From Streptomyces ficellus (lineage in GTDB: Bacteria; Actinomycetota; Actinomycetes; Streptomycetales; Streptomycetaceae): 64,000 bases of DNA. The position numbers were made by a program, and so were the translations under genes. The notes under the pieces were generated by a model. That model saw nothing but the letters and a program-made list of their open reading frames with translations. It searched no databases and had not been told where the DNA came from. This document shows positions 42,092 to 50,527 of this stretch, one piece after another. The stretch's first letter is position 1. Each line of letters starts with the position of its first letter. The stretch lies in assembly GCF_030406405.1 (NCBI RefSeq), contig NZ_JAUEPL010000018.1, positions 43,283-107,282 on the forward strand, in the 5' to 3' direction.

Positions 42092-42976
42092 ATGGCACCG
42101 CTGACCCGCCGTTCAGCCGTCGTCGCGTTCGCCGCCACCACCGCAGCGGCCGCCACCGCCGCCGTACCCGCCGCCGCCGTACCCGCCCGGGCGGCGACGC
42201 GGGCGGGTACGGCGGCGGCGGCCGTGACGCCCGTGCGCCGCGCACACGCGCACAACGACTACCTGCACCGCAGGCCCCTCCATGACGCGCTGGCACACGG
42301 CTTCACCAGCGTGGAGGCCGACGTCTTCCTCGTGGGCGGGGAACTCCTCGTCGCCCACGAGCCCGCCCAGCTCGACCCTGCCCGCACCCTGCGCGCTCTC
42401 TACCTCGACCCGCTGATGGCCCGGGTGAGGGCCAACCACGGCTCGGTGTACGCCGGTCACCACCGGCCCGTGCAGTTGCTCATCGACCTCAAGGCGGACG
42501 GCGTCGCCGCGTACCGGGAACTCCACCGCCAACTCGCCACCTACCCGCGGATGCTGAGCAGCTGCGTGAACGGCCGGGTGCGGCTCGGCGCGGTCACCGC
42601 CGTGGTCTCCGGGGACCGCGCGGCCCGCGCCCCCATGGCGGCCCAGCGCGTCCGGTACGCGTTCTACGACGGCCGCCTCGACGACCTCACCGCGCCCGCC
42701 CCCGCGTCGCTCATTCCGCTGATCAGCGGCAACTGGAACCACAGCTTCACCTGGCAGGGCACCGGCCCCTTCCCCGAGGCCGAGCGGTCACGGCTGCACG
42801 CGATCGTCGCCTCCGCCCACCGCTCCGGCCGGCGCGTCCGGTTCTGGGCCACGCCCGACCAGCCGGGGCCGGCCCGCGACGCCGTCTGGTCGGAGCTGCT
42901 CTCCGCCCGCGTCGACCACCTCAACACCGACGACCTCGCCGGTCTCGCGCGCTTCCTGCGCGCCCACGGCGAGTAA
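42092..42976 (+). CDS. Secreted PI-PLC/GDPD-like phosphodiesterase domain protein
   Basis: 294 residues. A twin-Arg-type leader (TRRSAVVAFAATTAAAATAA) ends near 35, followed by a low-complexity Ala stretch. Catalytic-type residues of the glycerophosphodiester phosphodiesterase/PI-PLC TIM barrel are seen: H52 and H54 with N55 (RAHAHNDYLH), E75 and D77 (VEADVFL), H89 (LLVAHE) and LLIDLKAD. It probably hydrolyses a phosphodiester of a lipid head group outside the cell. ATG 42092 with CTGGAGG upstream. Function beyond the fold is not shown. Confidence 0.8.
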   Translation: MAPLTRRSAVVAFAATTAAAATAAVPAAAVPARAATRAGTAAAAVTPVRRAHAHNDYLHRRPLHDALAHGFTSVEADVFLVGGELLVAHEPAQLDPARTLRALYLDPLMARVRANHGSVYAGHHRPVQLLIDLKADGVAAYRELHRQLATYPRMLSSCVNGRVRLGAVTAVVSGDRAARAPMAAQRVRYAFYDGRLDDLTAPAPASLIPLISGNWNHSFTWQGTGPFPEAERSRLHAIVASAHRSGRRVRFWATPDQPGPARDAVWSELLSARVDHLNTDDLAGLARFLRAHGE

Positions 42977-43101
42977 CGGGTCGCCGCCGAGCAATACCCG
43001 TTCGGCCGACACGCCGTACGTCCGGACGGCGCCTCCGCTCCGCCAGACTGGCCGCCGAATGCCGCACACGGGGTGCGGCGACGGGCCGAGGAGGGCGACA
43101 C

Positions 43102-43296
43102 ATGGCCGTATCCATTTCCGTGGTGCTGCTTCTGCTGATCCTGGCGGTGATCTTCCTGCGCAACGGCGGACTCAAGGTCTCCCACGCGCTCGTGTGCGGC
43201 CTGCTCGGATTCTTCCTGGCCAGCACCAGCCTGGCGCCCACCATCTACAACGGGGTCCACGCCACCGCCGACGTCGTCAGCAGCCTCCACCCGTAG
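43102..43296 (+). CDS. Small two-helix membrane protein
   Basis: 64 residues, not identified. Two membrane segments (SISVVLLLLILAVIFL, and ALVCGLLGFFLASTSLA) joined by RNGGLKVSH and a short outer tail ending VVSSLHP. Similar small proteins occur near transfer functions of actinomycete plasmids, but also alone on chromosomes; no such genes are near. ATG 43102 has GAGGGC upstream. It is convergent with the next gene. Confidence 0.65.
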   Translation: MAVSISVVLLLLILAVIFLRNGGLKVSHALVCGLLGFFLASTSLAPTIYNGVHATADVVSSLHP

Positions 43297-43369
43297 AACG
43301 CTGCCCGGGAAGGCGCCTGAGGGCCCGTCCCGTCCTCCGTATCGTGCCGGGTTCGCCCCGGAAGGCGCC

Positions 43370-44587
43370 CTAGGGGGCGTCCGGCCGGACGAAGACGCCG
43401 ATGCCGTTCGGCACGGCCCGCTGGGTCCCGCCCGCGGGATGGTTGAGCACGCTCGCCTTCGCCGCCCCCTCCTTCCGGGCCACCAGCGTGGAAGACCCCC
43501 CGCCGTCCAGGTTGACGGCGTCCGCGGCGCCCAGGTCCCGCATCGCCTCCGCCAGTTCGACGACGGTCAGCCCGTTGCGGTACACCGGCGAACCGTCCAG
43601 CGCCAGCAGCAGCAGCCGCTGCCCCCCGTTCCCGACCCCCGCCGCCGTGCGTACCGCGGGAGTCACCGCGTCCATCCCCGCCAGCGGCTCCCCACCGCGA
43701 AGCACCGGATAGCCGCCCACCGCGAAGCGGTACGCCGCATCCTGGTCGGCGGCGACAAGCCCGTACCGGACGCTCACCTGGTCCCCGACCGCCATCTTCC
43801 GCAGCTCCCGCGCCCCCGCCTCGCGCCCCACCAGTACCTCCGTGCCCGGGGCGATCTCTCCCCGGCCCGGCGTCTCGGCAACCGCGACGACCTTGCCGCC
43901 GCGCACCGTCACCTCATGGGTCTCCTGGCTGCACGGTGCACTGCGCTGTGTGTCCGTGCCACATGTGGCCCGCGCACGTGATGCGGCGCCCCAGTCCTTG
44001 GTGAACACCCCCACCGCATCCACCGGCAGCGCGTACTGGTTGAGCCCGCCCAACGGCAGCTCACCTTGCGGCGCCGAAACCGTTCCCTCCAGCACCAGTT
44101 CGCCGATCCGGGCCAGACCGTCCTCGCCCACGCCCACCACCTGACGGGCGTTCGTCCCCGGCGGAAGGGCCGGCCCGAAGCGCTGTCCGTCCGGCACGGC
44201 GGCCTTCAGCGCCCGGCCGTCCGCGACGGCGGGCCCGACCGGCGCGCCCGTCGCCGCCACGCCCGGATGCTGCGTCTCCGACAGATGGAAGAAGTCACCG
44301 TTGACGCCACCCACCGCGCCCGCGCCGTCGGCCAGCGTGGACAGCGGGGAGCGCGCGGCGACAACCCCCGGATACAGCAGCCCCGTCGACACCCGCGCGT
44401 CGCTCAGGTCCACCGACAGCAGATGGGCCCGCGCCGTGCCGCGCGCCGACGGGATGTCGTACCAGCGGTACTCCACCCCCGCCGCGACACGTTTCCACAC
44501 GGGCGCGGGCGCGGCCGGTGGAGCGCCCACGAGCGCGGTGCTCAGCAGGGACGCCAGAACGAGCAGCAGAATCGCACGGCGGCGCAT
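43370..44587 (-). CDS. Secreted phosphodiester glycosidase (NAGPA-like) family protein
   Basis: 405 residues with a signal peptide (MRRRAILLLVLASLLSTALVG, 1-~24). The phosphodiester glycosidase domain is recognised by GGVNGDFFHLSETQHPGV, RTAAGVGNGGQRLLLLALDG and VNLDGGGSSTLV, the last being the family signature. The family includes the enzyme that removes GlcNAc from phosphodiester-linked glycans; bacterial members are thought to act on wall polymers. ATG 44587 starts the signal peptide; GTG 44596 is a possible alternative. An inverted repeat lies 26-58 bp upstream. Confidence 0.82.
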   Translation of the reverse strand: MRRRAILLLVLASLLSTALVGAPPAAPAPVWKRVAAGVEYRWYDIPSARGTARAHLLSVDLSDARVSTGLLYPGVVAARSPLSTLADGAGAVGGVNGDFFHLSETQHPGVAATGAPVGPAVADGRALKAAVPDGQRFGPALPPGTNARQVVGVGEDGLARIGELVLEGTVSAPQGELPLGGLNQYALPVDAVGVFTKDWGAASRARATCGTDTQRSAPCSQETHEVTVRGGKVVAVAETPGRGEIAPGTEVLVGREAGARELRKMAVGDQVSVRYGLVAADQDAAYRFAVGGYPVLRGGEPLAGMDAVTPAVRTAAGVGNGGQRLLLLALDGSPVYRNGLTVVELAEAMRDLGAADAVNLDGGGSSTLVARKEGAAKASVLNHPAGGTQRAVPNGIGVFVRPDAP

Positions 44588-44612
44588 CACGGTCACAGTC
44601 CCCCAGGCGTAA

Positions 44613-44645
44613 GGGCAACTCCCACAGGTCTCGAAAGAGTTGCCC
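44613..44645. promoter_or_regulatory. 9-bp inverted repeat upstream of the phosphodiester glycosidase gene
   Basis: GGGCAACTC and GAGTTGCCC, perfect arms 15 nt apart, between the AAC(3)-like gene and the phosphodiester glycosidase gene on the same strand. It could terminate the first or regulate the second; spacing and lack of T-run leave both open. Confidence 0.5.
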
Positions 44646-44779
44646 AGCCGGGCCGGGCTACGAACCGGCCGCTCGGGAACGAGCCGGGAAACGTACGCCA
44701 TTCGGCGGCCTGAGTCAGCCTGACGCACGCGGCCCCTGACCCCTCGTCACCCCCCACGGGGGGAACACCCGGCGTGGCG

Positions 44780-45577
44780 TCACCGGTTCCGCTCGAACCA
44801 TCCCCGCGCGAAGTCCACCGCCTGCGCGAGGTCCAGCAGTCGGCACCGCGCCGATCCCACCACGCCCGTCCGTACGGAAGCGGCGCCGTCCCGCTCCAGG
44901 TCGGCCCCGAGCGCGTCGAAGTCGCCGTCGTCGAGGGCCACGTCCTCGTACTGCCACCACCGCCGCACACCGCCGTCCAGGACCACACAGCGGTACGTAC
45001 GGCGCGGCGGCCACGCCACCCGGTACTCGCCCAGGTGGAAGGCGGTGCACCCGGCGAATGCCGTCCCCAGCAGCAGGATCCGCGCCCCCAGGTCGTACAG
45101 CCGGGCGAGCGGCGACTCCTCACCGAGGTGGCAGTCCGGCCGGTGCCCCGACACCACCCTCTCGGCGTGCGGCCCGAGCGCCGCGAACGACGTCTGCGGA
45201 TGCGCGCTGCGCACCGCGCCCGGCCGGGTGCGCACGATCTCCGGCAGGATCCCGACCCCGTCGGACGGCATGGTGTCCGGGTCGTACGGCGGCATCGCCG
45301 CCCGCACCGCCGCCCGTTCCGCCTCACCCAGTCCGCACACCCGCTCGCGGTAGGCGGACGAGGTGTCCGAATTGCCCGCCGTGAACGTCGGCACCACGAC
45401 CGTGCCGCCCGGCCCGAGCGCACCGCGTACCGCGCGAAGCACCGCCTGCGCGCCGCCCGCCACAGGCCCCACCGCCCGCAAGGACGAGTGCACCAGCAGC
45501 AACCCACCAGGCTCGACACCCAGCCGGGCGAGCTGCGCGGTGAGCTGACGCTCCGTATGGACTCCGGTCCCGGCCAC
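44780..45577 (-). CDS. AAC(3)-family N-acetyltransferase
   Basis: 265 residues of the aminoglycoside 3-N-acetyltransferase family. The acetyl-CoA site LLVHSSLRAVGPV (HSS at 30-32) and GALGPGGTVVVPTFTAGNSDTS, and the later RSAHPQTSFAALGPHAE, are the conserved blocks. Members include resistance enzymes and acetyltransferases of unrelated amine substrates; no antibiotic cluster is adjacent, so resistance is only possible. GTG 45577 is chosen for GGGGAG 6 nt upstream; the longer frame adds a ~120-residue Arg-rich stretch unlike the family. Confidence 0.85.
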   Translation of the reverse strand: MAGTGVHTERQLTAQLARLGVEPGGLLLVHSSLRAVGPVAGGAQAVLRAVRGALGPGGTVVVPTFTAGNSDTSSAYRERVCGLGEAERAAVRAAMPPYDPDTMPSDGVGILPEIVRTRPGAVRSAHPQTSFAALGPHAERVVSGHRPDCHLGEESPLARLYDLGARILLLGTAFAGCTAFHLGEYRVAWPPRRTYRCVVLDGGVRRWWQYEDVALDDGDFDALGADLERDGAASVRTGVVGSARCRLLDLAQAVDFARGWFERNR

Positions 45578-45695
45578 GGCTCGCTCCCCGCTCGCTCGGC
45601 TCCCCGCCCCGCTTCGACGCGGGCCATCGTAGGGGCTGCGCACCCCCGCACCGGATACCGGAAGAAGCCGAGCCGCGGAAGGTGAGGCCGAGCCG

Positions 45696-45721
45696 CGCCG
45701 ATGGCGGCGCCGCCATCGGCG
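45696..45721. promoter_or_regulatory. 26-bp perfect palindrome
   Basis: A perfect 26-bp palindrome centred between 45708 and 45709 (left arm CGCCGATGGCGGC, right arm its exact complement). It lies in the 343-bp gap between the divergent AAC(3)-like and DUF2617 genes, where no gene is seen. A palindrome without a loop favours a protein site over a terminator. TGTGCAATACT (from about 45737) just beyond is a possible -10 for the rightward operon. Confidence 0.55.
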
Positions 45722-45920
45722 GTGCCGCCCGAGCCCTGTGCAATACTCAGCGCGCTTGTTGCCCGCCCCGTAGCCCCTAGGGAACATCGTTGAAGCCCCA
45801 GCACCCCGTCCTCGGCACCGGACCCGCCGGAGGCGCCGACCCCATCGGGGCGGCTGTGCCGGGAGAGCGCCCCGCCGTAGCACGGCCGGCACCACGTGAC
45901 ATCCGCCGGAGCAGCGGCAC

Positions 45921-46415
45921 GTGAGCGGAATAGCACTCACCACCCCCTATCTGGACACGGACGCCGACCAGCTCTCCTTCACCCTGGGACAGCCGGCGCG
46001 CGAGGCACTCGCCGTCCGCGACCTGACGGTCGGCGGGCTGGGCGTCCAGCTCAGGCTTCTCGGCGCGTCCCACCAGGTCTTCACCGGCCCTGTCCGGGAA
46101 ACCGTGGCCTGCCTGCCCGGCGTGGCGGGAGGCCTGCCGGAGTCGGCGGGGCAGGAGTTCGACGACTGGAGCTATAGCTTCAGCGCCCGCGTCCAGCGCT
46201 TCTCCGCGACGGCCTTCAGCGCGCAGGTGGCCTGGATCCGCGGCCGGTCCGAGGGCGACTCCTGGGCGCTGTACGGGATCTTCCCCGGCTCCCAGGAGGC
46301 CGTCACCGCCCTGTCCGTCGAGCGGCACGGCACCGGCCTGGTCTGGCGCACCTGGCACACGTACCCGCAGAGCCGCCGGATCGTGGCGACGCACACCCGG
46401 CTGGAGGCCCGATGA
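45921..46415 (+). CDS. DUF2617 protein
   Basis: 164 residues. TPYLDTDADQLSFTLGQP, RDLTVGGLGVQLRLLGASHQV and ETVACLPG are DUF2617 hallmarks. Function unknown, soluble. GTG 45921 has GGAG 8 nt upstream. First gene of the conserved DUF2617-DUF4247-DUF350-SpeE module; its stop overlaps the DUF4247 start (ATGA). Confidence 0.87.
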   Translation: MSGIALTTPYLDTDADQLSFTLGQPAREALAVRDLTVGGLGVQLRLLGASHQVFTGPVRETVACLPGVAGGLPESAGQEFDDWSYSFSARVQRFSATAFSAQVAWIRGRSEGDSWALYGIFPGSQEAVTALSVERHGTGLVWRTWHTYPQSRRIVATHTRLEAR

Positions 46416-46822
46416 AGACCGCCCGACTCATCAGCGTGACGATGCTCGCGACCGTCGCCCTGACCGCCTGCTCCAGTGAGCCGGACGATGACGACGGCGG
46501 CAACGGCGTGCCGTTGTCCTGGATCCGGCAGGAGTACGGCCGCAGCGGAGCGGGCTACATCGACAGCAGAGACCGCACGTCGAAGGTCGCCGACGAGATC
46601 CACGGTCACACCTCCGCCCGCGACCGCACCAGCGACGGCGACATGGTCTTCCTCCGCTACCGCGACGACATCGTCGCCATCAGCCCCTACAAGCGCGGCA
46701 GCCGGATCGAGGTCGACGACTACCGCTCCGGCTACAAGCGGTGGCGGTCCCGCATCGGAAACGTTTGGCCGGATCCGGACACCAGCGCGTTCCGCGGCGG
46801 CGGACCCGGCTCCGGCAAGTAA
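46412..46822 (+). CDS. DUF4247 lipoprotein-like protein
   Basis: 136 residues with a lipobox (LTACS, Cys20) after a short leader, an Asp-rich linker, then the DUF4247 domain: VPLSWIRQEYGRSGAGYIDSRDRTSKVADEIHGHTS, RDRTSDGDMVFLRYRDDIVAI and the C-terminal arginine-rich WRSRIGNVWPDP. Extracytoplasmic, function unknown. Coupled to the gene before by a 4-nt overlap. The gap after it holds an 8-bp repeat. Confidence 0.85.
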   Translation: MKTARLISVTMLATVALTACSSEPDDDDGGNGVPLSWIRQEYGRSGAGYIDSRDRTSKVADEIHGHTSARDRTSDGDMVFLRYRDDIVAISPYKRGSRIEVDDYRSGYKRWRSRIGNVWPDPDTSAFRGGGPGSGK

Positions 46823-46853
46823 CCGCCTCCGGCCGCCCGACCCCGGCCGCCCC

Positions 46854-46885
46854 CCCGAACTCCCGAACTCCCGAACTCCCGAACT
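46854..46885. repeat. 8-bp tandem repeat, 4 copies
   Basis: CCCGAACT repeated four times exactly, then degenerating to about 46904, between the DUF4247 and DUF350 genes. Confidence 0.9.
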
Positions 46886-46933
46886 CCGGAGCTCCCTGAA
46901 CTCCGGACGACGACGTTCCCGAAAGGCACCTTC

Positions 46934-47371
46934 GTGGCAGAGATTCTCGAGTCGGCAGGCACCGCCCTGCTCTACGGCTTGACCGGCTTCATCGTGATGG
47001 CGGTCGGCTTCATCGCACTGGACCTCGTGACCCCCGGCAAGCTCGTCCATGTCGTGTGGACCGAGCGCAACCGCGGCGCCGCGGTCCTCCTCGCCGGCCA
47101 GACGATCGCCATCGGCCTGGTCATCGAGCAGTCCATCCGGGCGAGCGAGTCCGAACAGGGCCTTGCCCTTGGGCTGTTCAGCACGCTGCTGTACGGCCTT
47201 GCCGGAGTGGCCGTGATGACCCTCGTGGCGTGCGTCGTCGGCCTGCTGACCCCCGGCCGCCTGGGTGCCGCCCTGCTGGACGACAACGGTGACCGCCCCC
47301 ATCCCGCCGCCTGGGTCCAGGCCGCGATGTACATCGGCACGGCCTTCATGGTCGGTGCCGCCGTCTCGTAG
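46934..47371 (+). CDS. DUF350 membrane protein
   Basis: 145 residues with four membrane segments in two similar halves (LLYGLTGFIVMAVGFIALDLVTPGKL and LLYGLAGVAVMTLVACVVGLLTPGRL), the internal duplication typical of DUF350 (YjfL-like). Function unknown, inner membrane. GTG 46934 has GAAAGG upstream. The next gene starts 8 nt after its stop. Confidence 0.87.
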   Translation: MAEILESAGTALLYGLTGFIVMAVGFIALDLVTPGKLVHVVWTERNRGAAVLLAGQTIAIGLVIEQSIRASESEQGLALGLFSTLLYGLAGVAVMTLVACVVGLLTPGRLGAALLDDNGDRPHPAAWVQAAMYIGTAFMVGAAVS

Positions 47372-47378
47372 CCACGCC

Positions 47379-49010
47379 ATGAGCACCACCCCGCTGGACC
47401 GCACGCCCATCCCCGCCCCTGCTCCCACGCCGTCTGTCCCGGTGGTGACCGCCCGCCCGCACGCGGTCCACTCGCGGGGGGCGCGTTTCCTGCTGCTGCT
47501 CGCCGTGTTCCTCTGCGCGGCCTGCGGTCTGGTGTACGAGCTGGCCCTGACGGCGCTGGGCAGCTACCTCATCGGCAACTCGGTGATGCAGACGTCCGTG
47601 GTCATCTCCGTCATGGTCTTCGCCATGGGCGTCGGTTCGCTGGCGGCCAAGCCGCTGCAACGGCGCGCGGTGGGCGCCTTCGCCCTCGTGGAGGGAGTGC
47701 TCGCGCTCGTCGGCGGCCTGTCGGTGCTCGTCCTGTACGTGTCCTTCGCCTGGCTGCGGGTGTACATGCCGTCCATGGTGGTGGTCACGTTCGTCGTCGG
47801 GCTCCTCATCGGCGCCGAGATCCCGCTGCTGATGACGCTGCTTCAGCGGATCAGGCGCCAGGAGGCGGGCAGCGCGGTCGCCGACATGTTCGCGGTCGAC
47901 TACATCGGAGCACTGGTCGGCGGCCTGTGCTTCCCTCTCCTGCTCCTGCCCGCGTTCGGCCAGCTCAAGGGCGCGCTGGTGGTGGGTGCGGTCAATGCCG
48001 TGGCCGGAGTCATGGTGGTCCTGTGGATCTTCCGGCACCAGACGCGCCGTGTCGTGCGGATCGGGCTGCTGACGGGGATGGCGGCAGTCCTGGCCGTACT
48101 GGGCACGGTGTACGCCCTGGCGGACGACATCGAGGTCACGGCGCGGCAGCAGCTCTACCGCGACCCGATCGTCCACGCGCAGACCACGCCGTACCAGGAC
48201 ATCGTCGTCACCCGGTCCACGGCCTTCACCGGGGAGCCCGACGTGCGGCTGTTCCTCAACGGCGACCTCCAGTTCTCCTCCGTCGACGAGTACCGCTACC
48301 ACGAGGCCCTGGTCCACCCCGCCATGTCGGGCAGGCACTCGTCCGTGCTCATCCTCGGCGGCGGTGACGGGCTGGCCCTGCGGGAGGTGCTGCGGTACGA
48401 CGACGTCGAAGACGTCACGCTGGTCGATCTCGATCCGGCGGTGACCAGGCTCGCCCGCACCTTCGAGCCGCTGCGCGAGCTCAACGGCGACGCGCTCGCC
48501 GACCCCCGGGTCACCGCCGTCAACGCCGACGCCTTCAACTGGCTCAGGGACGCCACCCAGCGCTTCGACACGGTCCTCGTCGACTTTCCCGACCCGGACA
48601 CCGCCGCGCTGGCCAAGCTCTACTCCGTCGAGTTCTACCACCTGCTCCAGCGCGTACTGACGCCGGAAAGCCGGGTCATGGTGCAGGGCGGCTCCCCGTT
48701 CTTCGCCCCCAAGTCGTACTGGTCCATCGCCGCGACGATCGGCGCGGCCGGTTACGGCACCACCGAGTACCAGGTGGACGTGCCCAGCTTCGGCAACTGG
48801 GGCTTCATCCTGGCCACCCCGGGCCGGAACCGTCCCCAGCCGCCCCTGCGCCTGGCCGAGGACGCCCCGCCACTGCGGTTCCTGGACGAGGCTGTCCTCA
48901 AGGCCGCCACCGTCTTCCCCCTGGACCGCCGCCCGCAGAATGTACGGGCCAGCACGCTGATGGACCCGGTGGTCCTGGAGTACACCCGCCACGAGTGGCA
49001 GAACTACTGA
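47379..49010 (+). CDS. speE: Membrane-anchored polyamine aminopropyltransferase (spermidine synthase-like)
   Basis: 543 residues. About seven membrane segments occupy residues ~30-250, then a spermidine synthase-fold methyltransferase-like domain: LILGGGDGLALREVLRY binds the decarboxylated SAM, followed by VDLDPAVTRLAR and LVDFPDPDTAALAKLYS. Length and layout match the actinomycete fused SpeE. Known relatives make polyamines or use a different acceptor at the membrane; the real substrate is unknown. ATG 47379. Last gene of the module, followed by repeated hairpins. Confidence 0.88.
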   Translation: MSTTPLDRTPIPAPAPTPSVPVVTARPHAVHSRGARFLLLLAVFLCAACGLVYELALTALGSYLIGNSVMQTSVVISVMVFAMGVGSLAAKPLQRRAVGAFALVEGVLALVGGLSVLVLYVSFAWLRVYMPSMVVVTFVVGLLIGAEIPLLMTLLQRIRRQEAGSAVADMFAVDYIGALVGGLCFPLLLLPAFGQLKGALVVGAVNAVAGVMVVLWIFRHQTRRVVRIGLLTGMAAVLAVLGTVYALADDIEVTARQQLYRDPIVHAQTTPYQDIVVTRSTAFTGEPDVRLFLNGDLQFSSVDEYRYHEALVHPAMSGRHSSVLILGGGDGLALREVLRYDDVEDVTLVDLDPAVTRLARTFEPLRELNGDALADPRVTAVNADAFNWLRDATQRFDTVLVDFPDPDTAALAKLYSVEFYHLLQRVLTPESRVMVQGGSPFFAPKSYWSIAATIGAAGYGTTEYQVDVPSFGNWGFILATPGRNRPQPPLRLAEDAPPLRFLDEAVLKAATVFPLDRRPQNVRASTLMDPVVLEYTRHEWQNY

Positions 49011-49044
49011 TCCGCCGCCTTACGGAGGCGGGCGGACGGCGTTT

Positions 49045-49102
49045 CGGCCGCCCGTACGGAGCGGGTTTACTGACGGCCGCCCATACGGGGCGGGTTTACT
49101 GA
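49045..49102. terminator. 29-bp tandem repeat with terminator-like hairpins after speE
   Basis: Two 29-bp units (49045-49073, 49074-49102, two differences) each hold a CCGCCC ... GGGCGG-type stem followed by GTTTACT, the nearest thing to an intrinsic terminator with T-run in this window. A third stem (CCGCC-GTAC-GGGGCGG) follows near 49137-49152. They separate the speE operon from the convergent SWIM gene. Confidence 0.65.
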
Positions 49103-49231
49103 CCGCGGCCGCCCATCCCATACGGGACCGATCCGCCGCCGTACGGGGCGGACCGCTGATCCGTCACCCGTTCGGGGCCGGGGGTGCCGCACCCGGCGGC
49201 CGTATCGATCGCGAGCCGCACCGGCCAGGCG

Positions 49232-50527
49232 TCACACGTCGCCGTCCAGCAGGGCCGCCAGGGCCGCGGCCGGGCACGGGTCGGGCGGGCCCGCCGGGGT
49301 CCAGCGGCCGGACTCCTTCCGGTACGGCCACCAGCGGCCGTCGCGGCCGAGCCGCACCTGGGCGTCTGTGCCGGGCACGCCCCAGCGCCCCGGCCCGGTC
49401 GCCCTCAGCGCGGGCCGCTCACCGTCGTCCCAGGCTTCGGCGAGCCGCGCCCTCGCGGTCGCCAGGAGCTCGGGGCCGGGCGTCCACTCGTCGTCGCCCA
49501 GTACGGCGAGTGCCTCCGCGCCGCCCAGCCGCCACGCGCGCGTGGCGAGGTCCAGGTCCGCACGGCGCCGTCCGGTCCCGGCGGCGAGCCGGTCCATGAC
49601 CACCGGGCCCGGCCCGGCCGTCGCGGCGAGCCGCACCGCGTCCTGAGACGGTGTCAGCTCATGCTCCACTGGCTGCTGTTCGTGACCGGGCGCCAGGGCG
49701 TCCACCAGCATCCGGTGCGCCCGCGCCGCCGCGTCCGCCGCCAGCAGCTCCAGCGCCCCCGGGTCGACACCGGGCTCCGGAGCCGTCTCGGTGTCGAGCG
49801 ACGGCGGCTTCCCGGGCGCCTCGGGCAGCGCCGGCGGCGCGGGCAGCGGCGGCAGGATGTCCCGCGCGGCGAACGTCTCGTCCGCCCGTACCCCCTCGGG
49901 CCCATCGGGCGCGGATGCCCCGCCGGACACCTCGTCGTCGCCCCGAGCCGCCCGCGCCACACTGCGTACCTGCAACTCATCCAGCAGCCACCGCTCCCCG
50001 CGCCCCCGCATCAGCAGCAGGACGAAAGGATCCTGGTCCAGCAGCCGCGCCACCTGGTAGCACAGCGCCGCCGTGTGCGGACAGTGGTCCCAGGCGTCAC
50101 AGGTGCACGAGGGCTCCAGGTCGCCGATGCCGGGCAGCAGTTCGACCCCGGCGGCCGCCGCGTCCTCCACCAGGTGTGGCGGTATGTCCCGGTCCAATAG
50201 GGCCGCGATATGGCCGGCCCGGTCCACCGCCATGTCCAGGAACCGGTCCCACTCCTCCTCGGACAGCTCTTGGAGCAGCACATCGCTGCGCCGCGCGGTG
50301 CCGTCCCGGTCCTTCACGACCGCGGTGATCCGCCCTGCCCGTACCGACACGGCGCCCACCGAGCCGTCCCGGGCCTGCTTGCGGCCCTTCCTCAGCTGCG
50401 CGGCGTCGAGCGCCGTGTCCTCCAGTGCCTTCAGCCAGGCCCGGCCCCACCAGGTCTGCGCGAAACCCAGGCCGTGCGCGGGCGGCAGCGCCGCGAACGT
50501 ACGTGCGTTGTCGTCACCATGGCTCAT
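49232..50527 (-). CDS. SWIM zinc-finger protein
   Basis: 431 residues. The SWIM motif C-x-C ... C-x-H is CTCDAWDHCPH, about residues 140-150. The N-terminal AQTWWGRAWLKALEDTALDAAQLRKGRKQARDG is typical for SWIM proteins encoded beside SNF2 helicases. The rest has Pro/Ala linkers and a basic C-terminus. It probably works with the helicase on DNA. ATG 50527 overlaps the stop of the helicase gene (ATGA). Confidence 0.87.
   Translation of the reverse strand: MSHGDDNARTFAALPPAHGLGFAQTWWGRAWLKALEDTALDAAQLRKGRKQARDGSVGAVSVRAGRITAVVKDRDGTARRSDVLLQELSEEEWDRFLDMAVDRAGHIAALLDRDIPPHLVEDAAAAGVELLPGIGDLEPSCTCDAWDHCPHTAALCYQVARLLDQDPFVLLLMRGRGERWLLDELQVRSVARAARGDDEVSGGASAPDGPEGVRADETFAARDILPPLPAPPALPEAPGKPPSLDTETAPEPGVDPGALELLAADAAARAHRMLVDALAPGHEQQPVEHELTPSQDAVRLAATAGPGPVVMDRLAAGTGRRRADLDLATRAWRLGGAEALAVLGDDEWTPGPELLATARARLAEAWDDGERPALRATGPGRWGVPGTDAQVRLGRDGRWWPYRKESGRWTPAGPPDPCPAAALAALLDGDV

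Noticed and set aside
43102..43296. Trace of an integrated plasmid (Spd-like transfer protein)
   Set aside because: No integrase, replication, tra or kor gene, and no attachment site or tRNA nearby.
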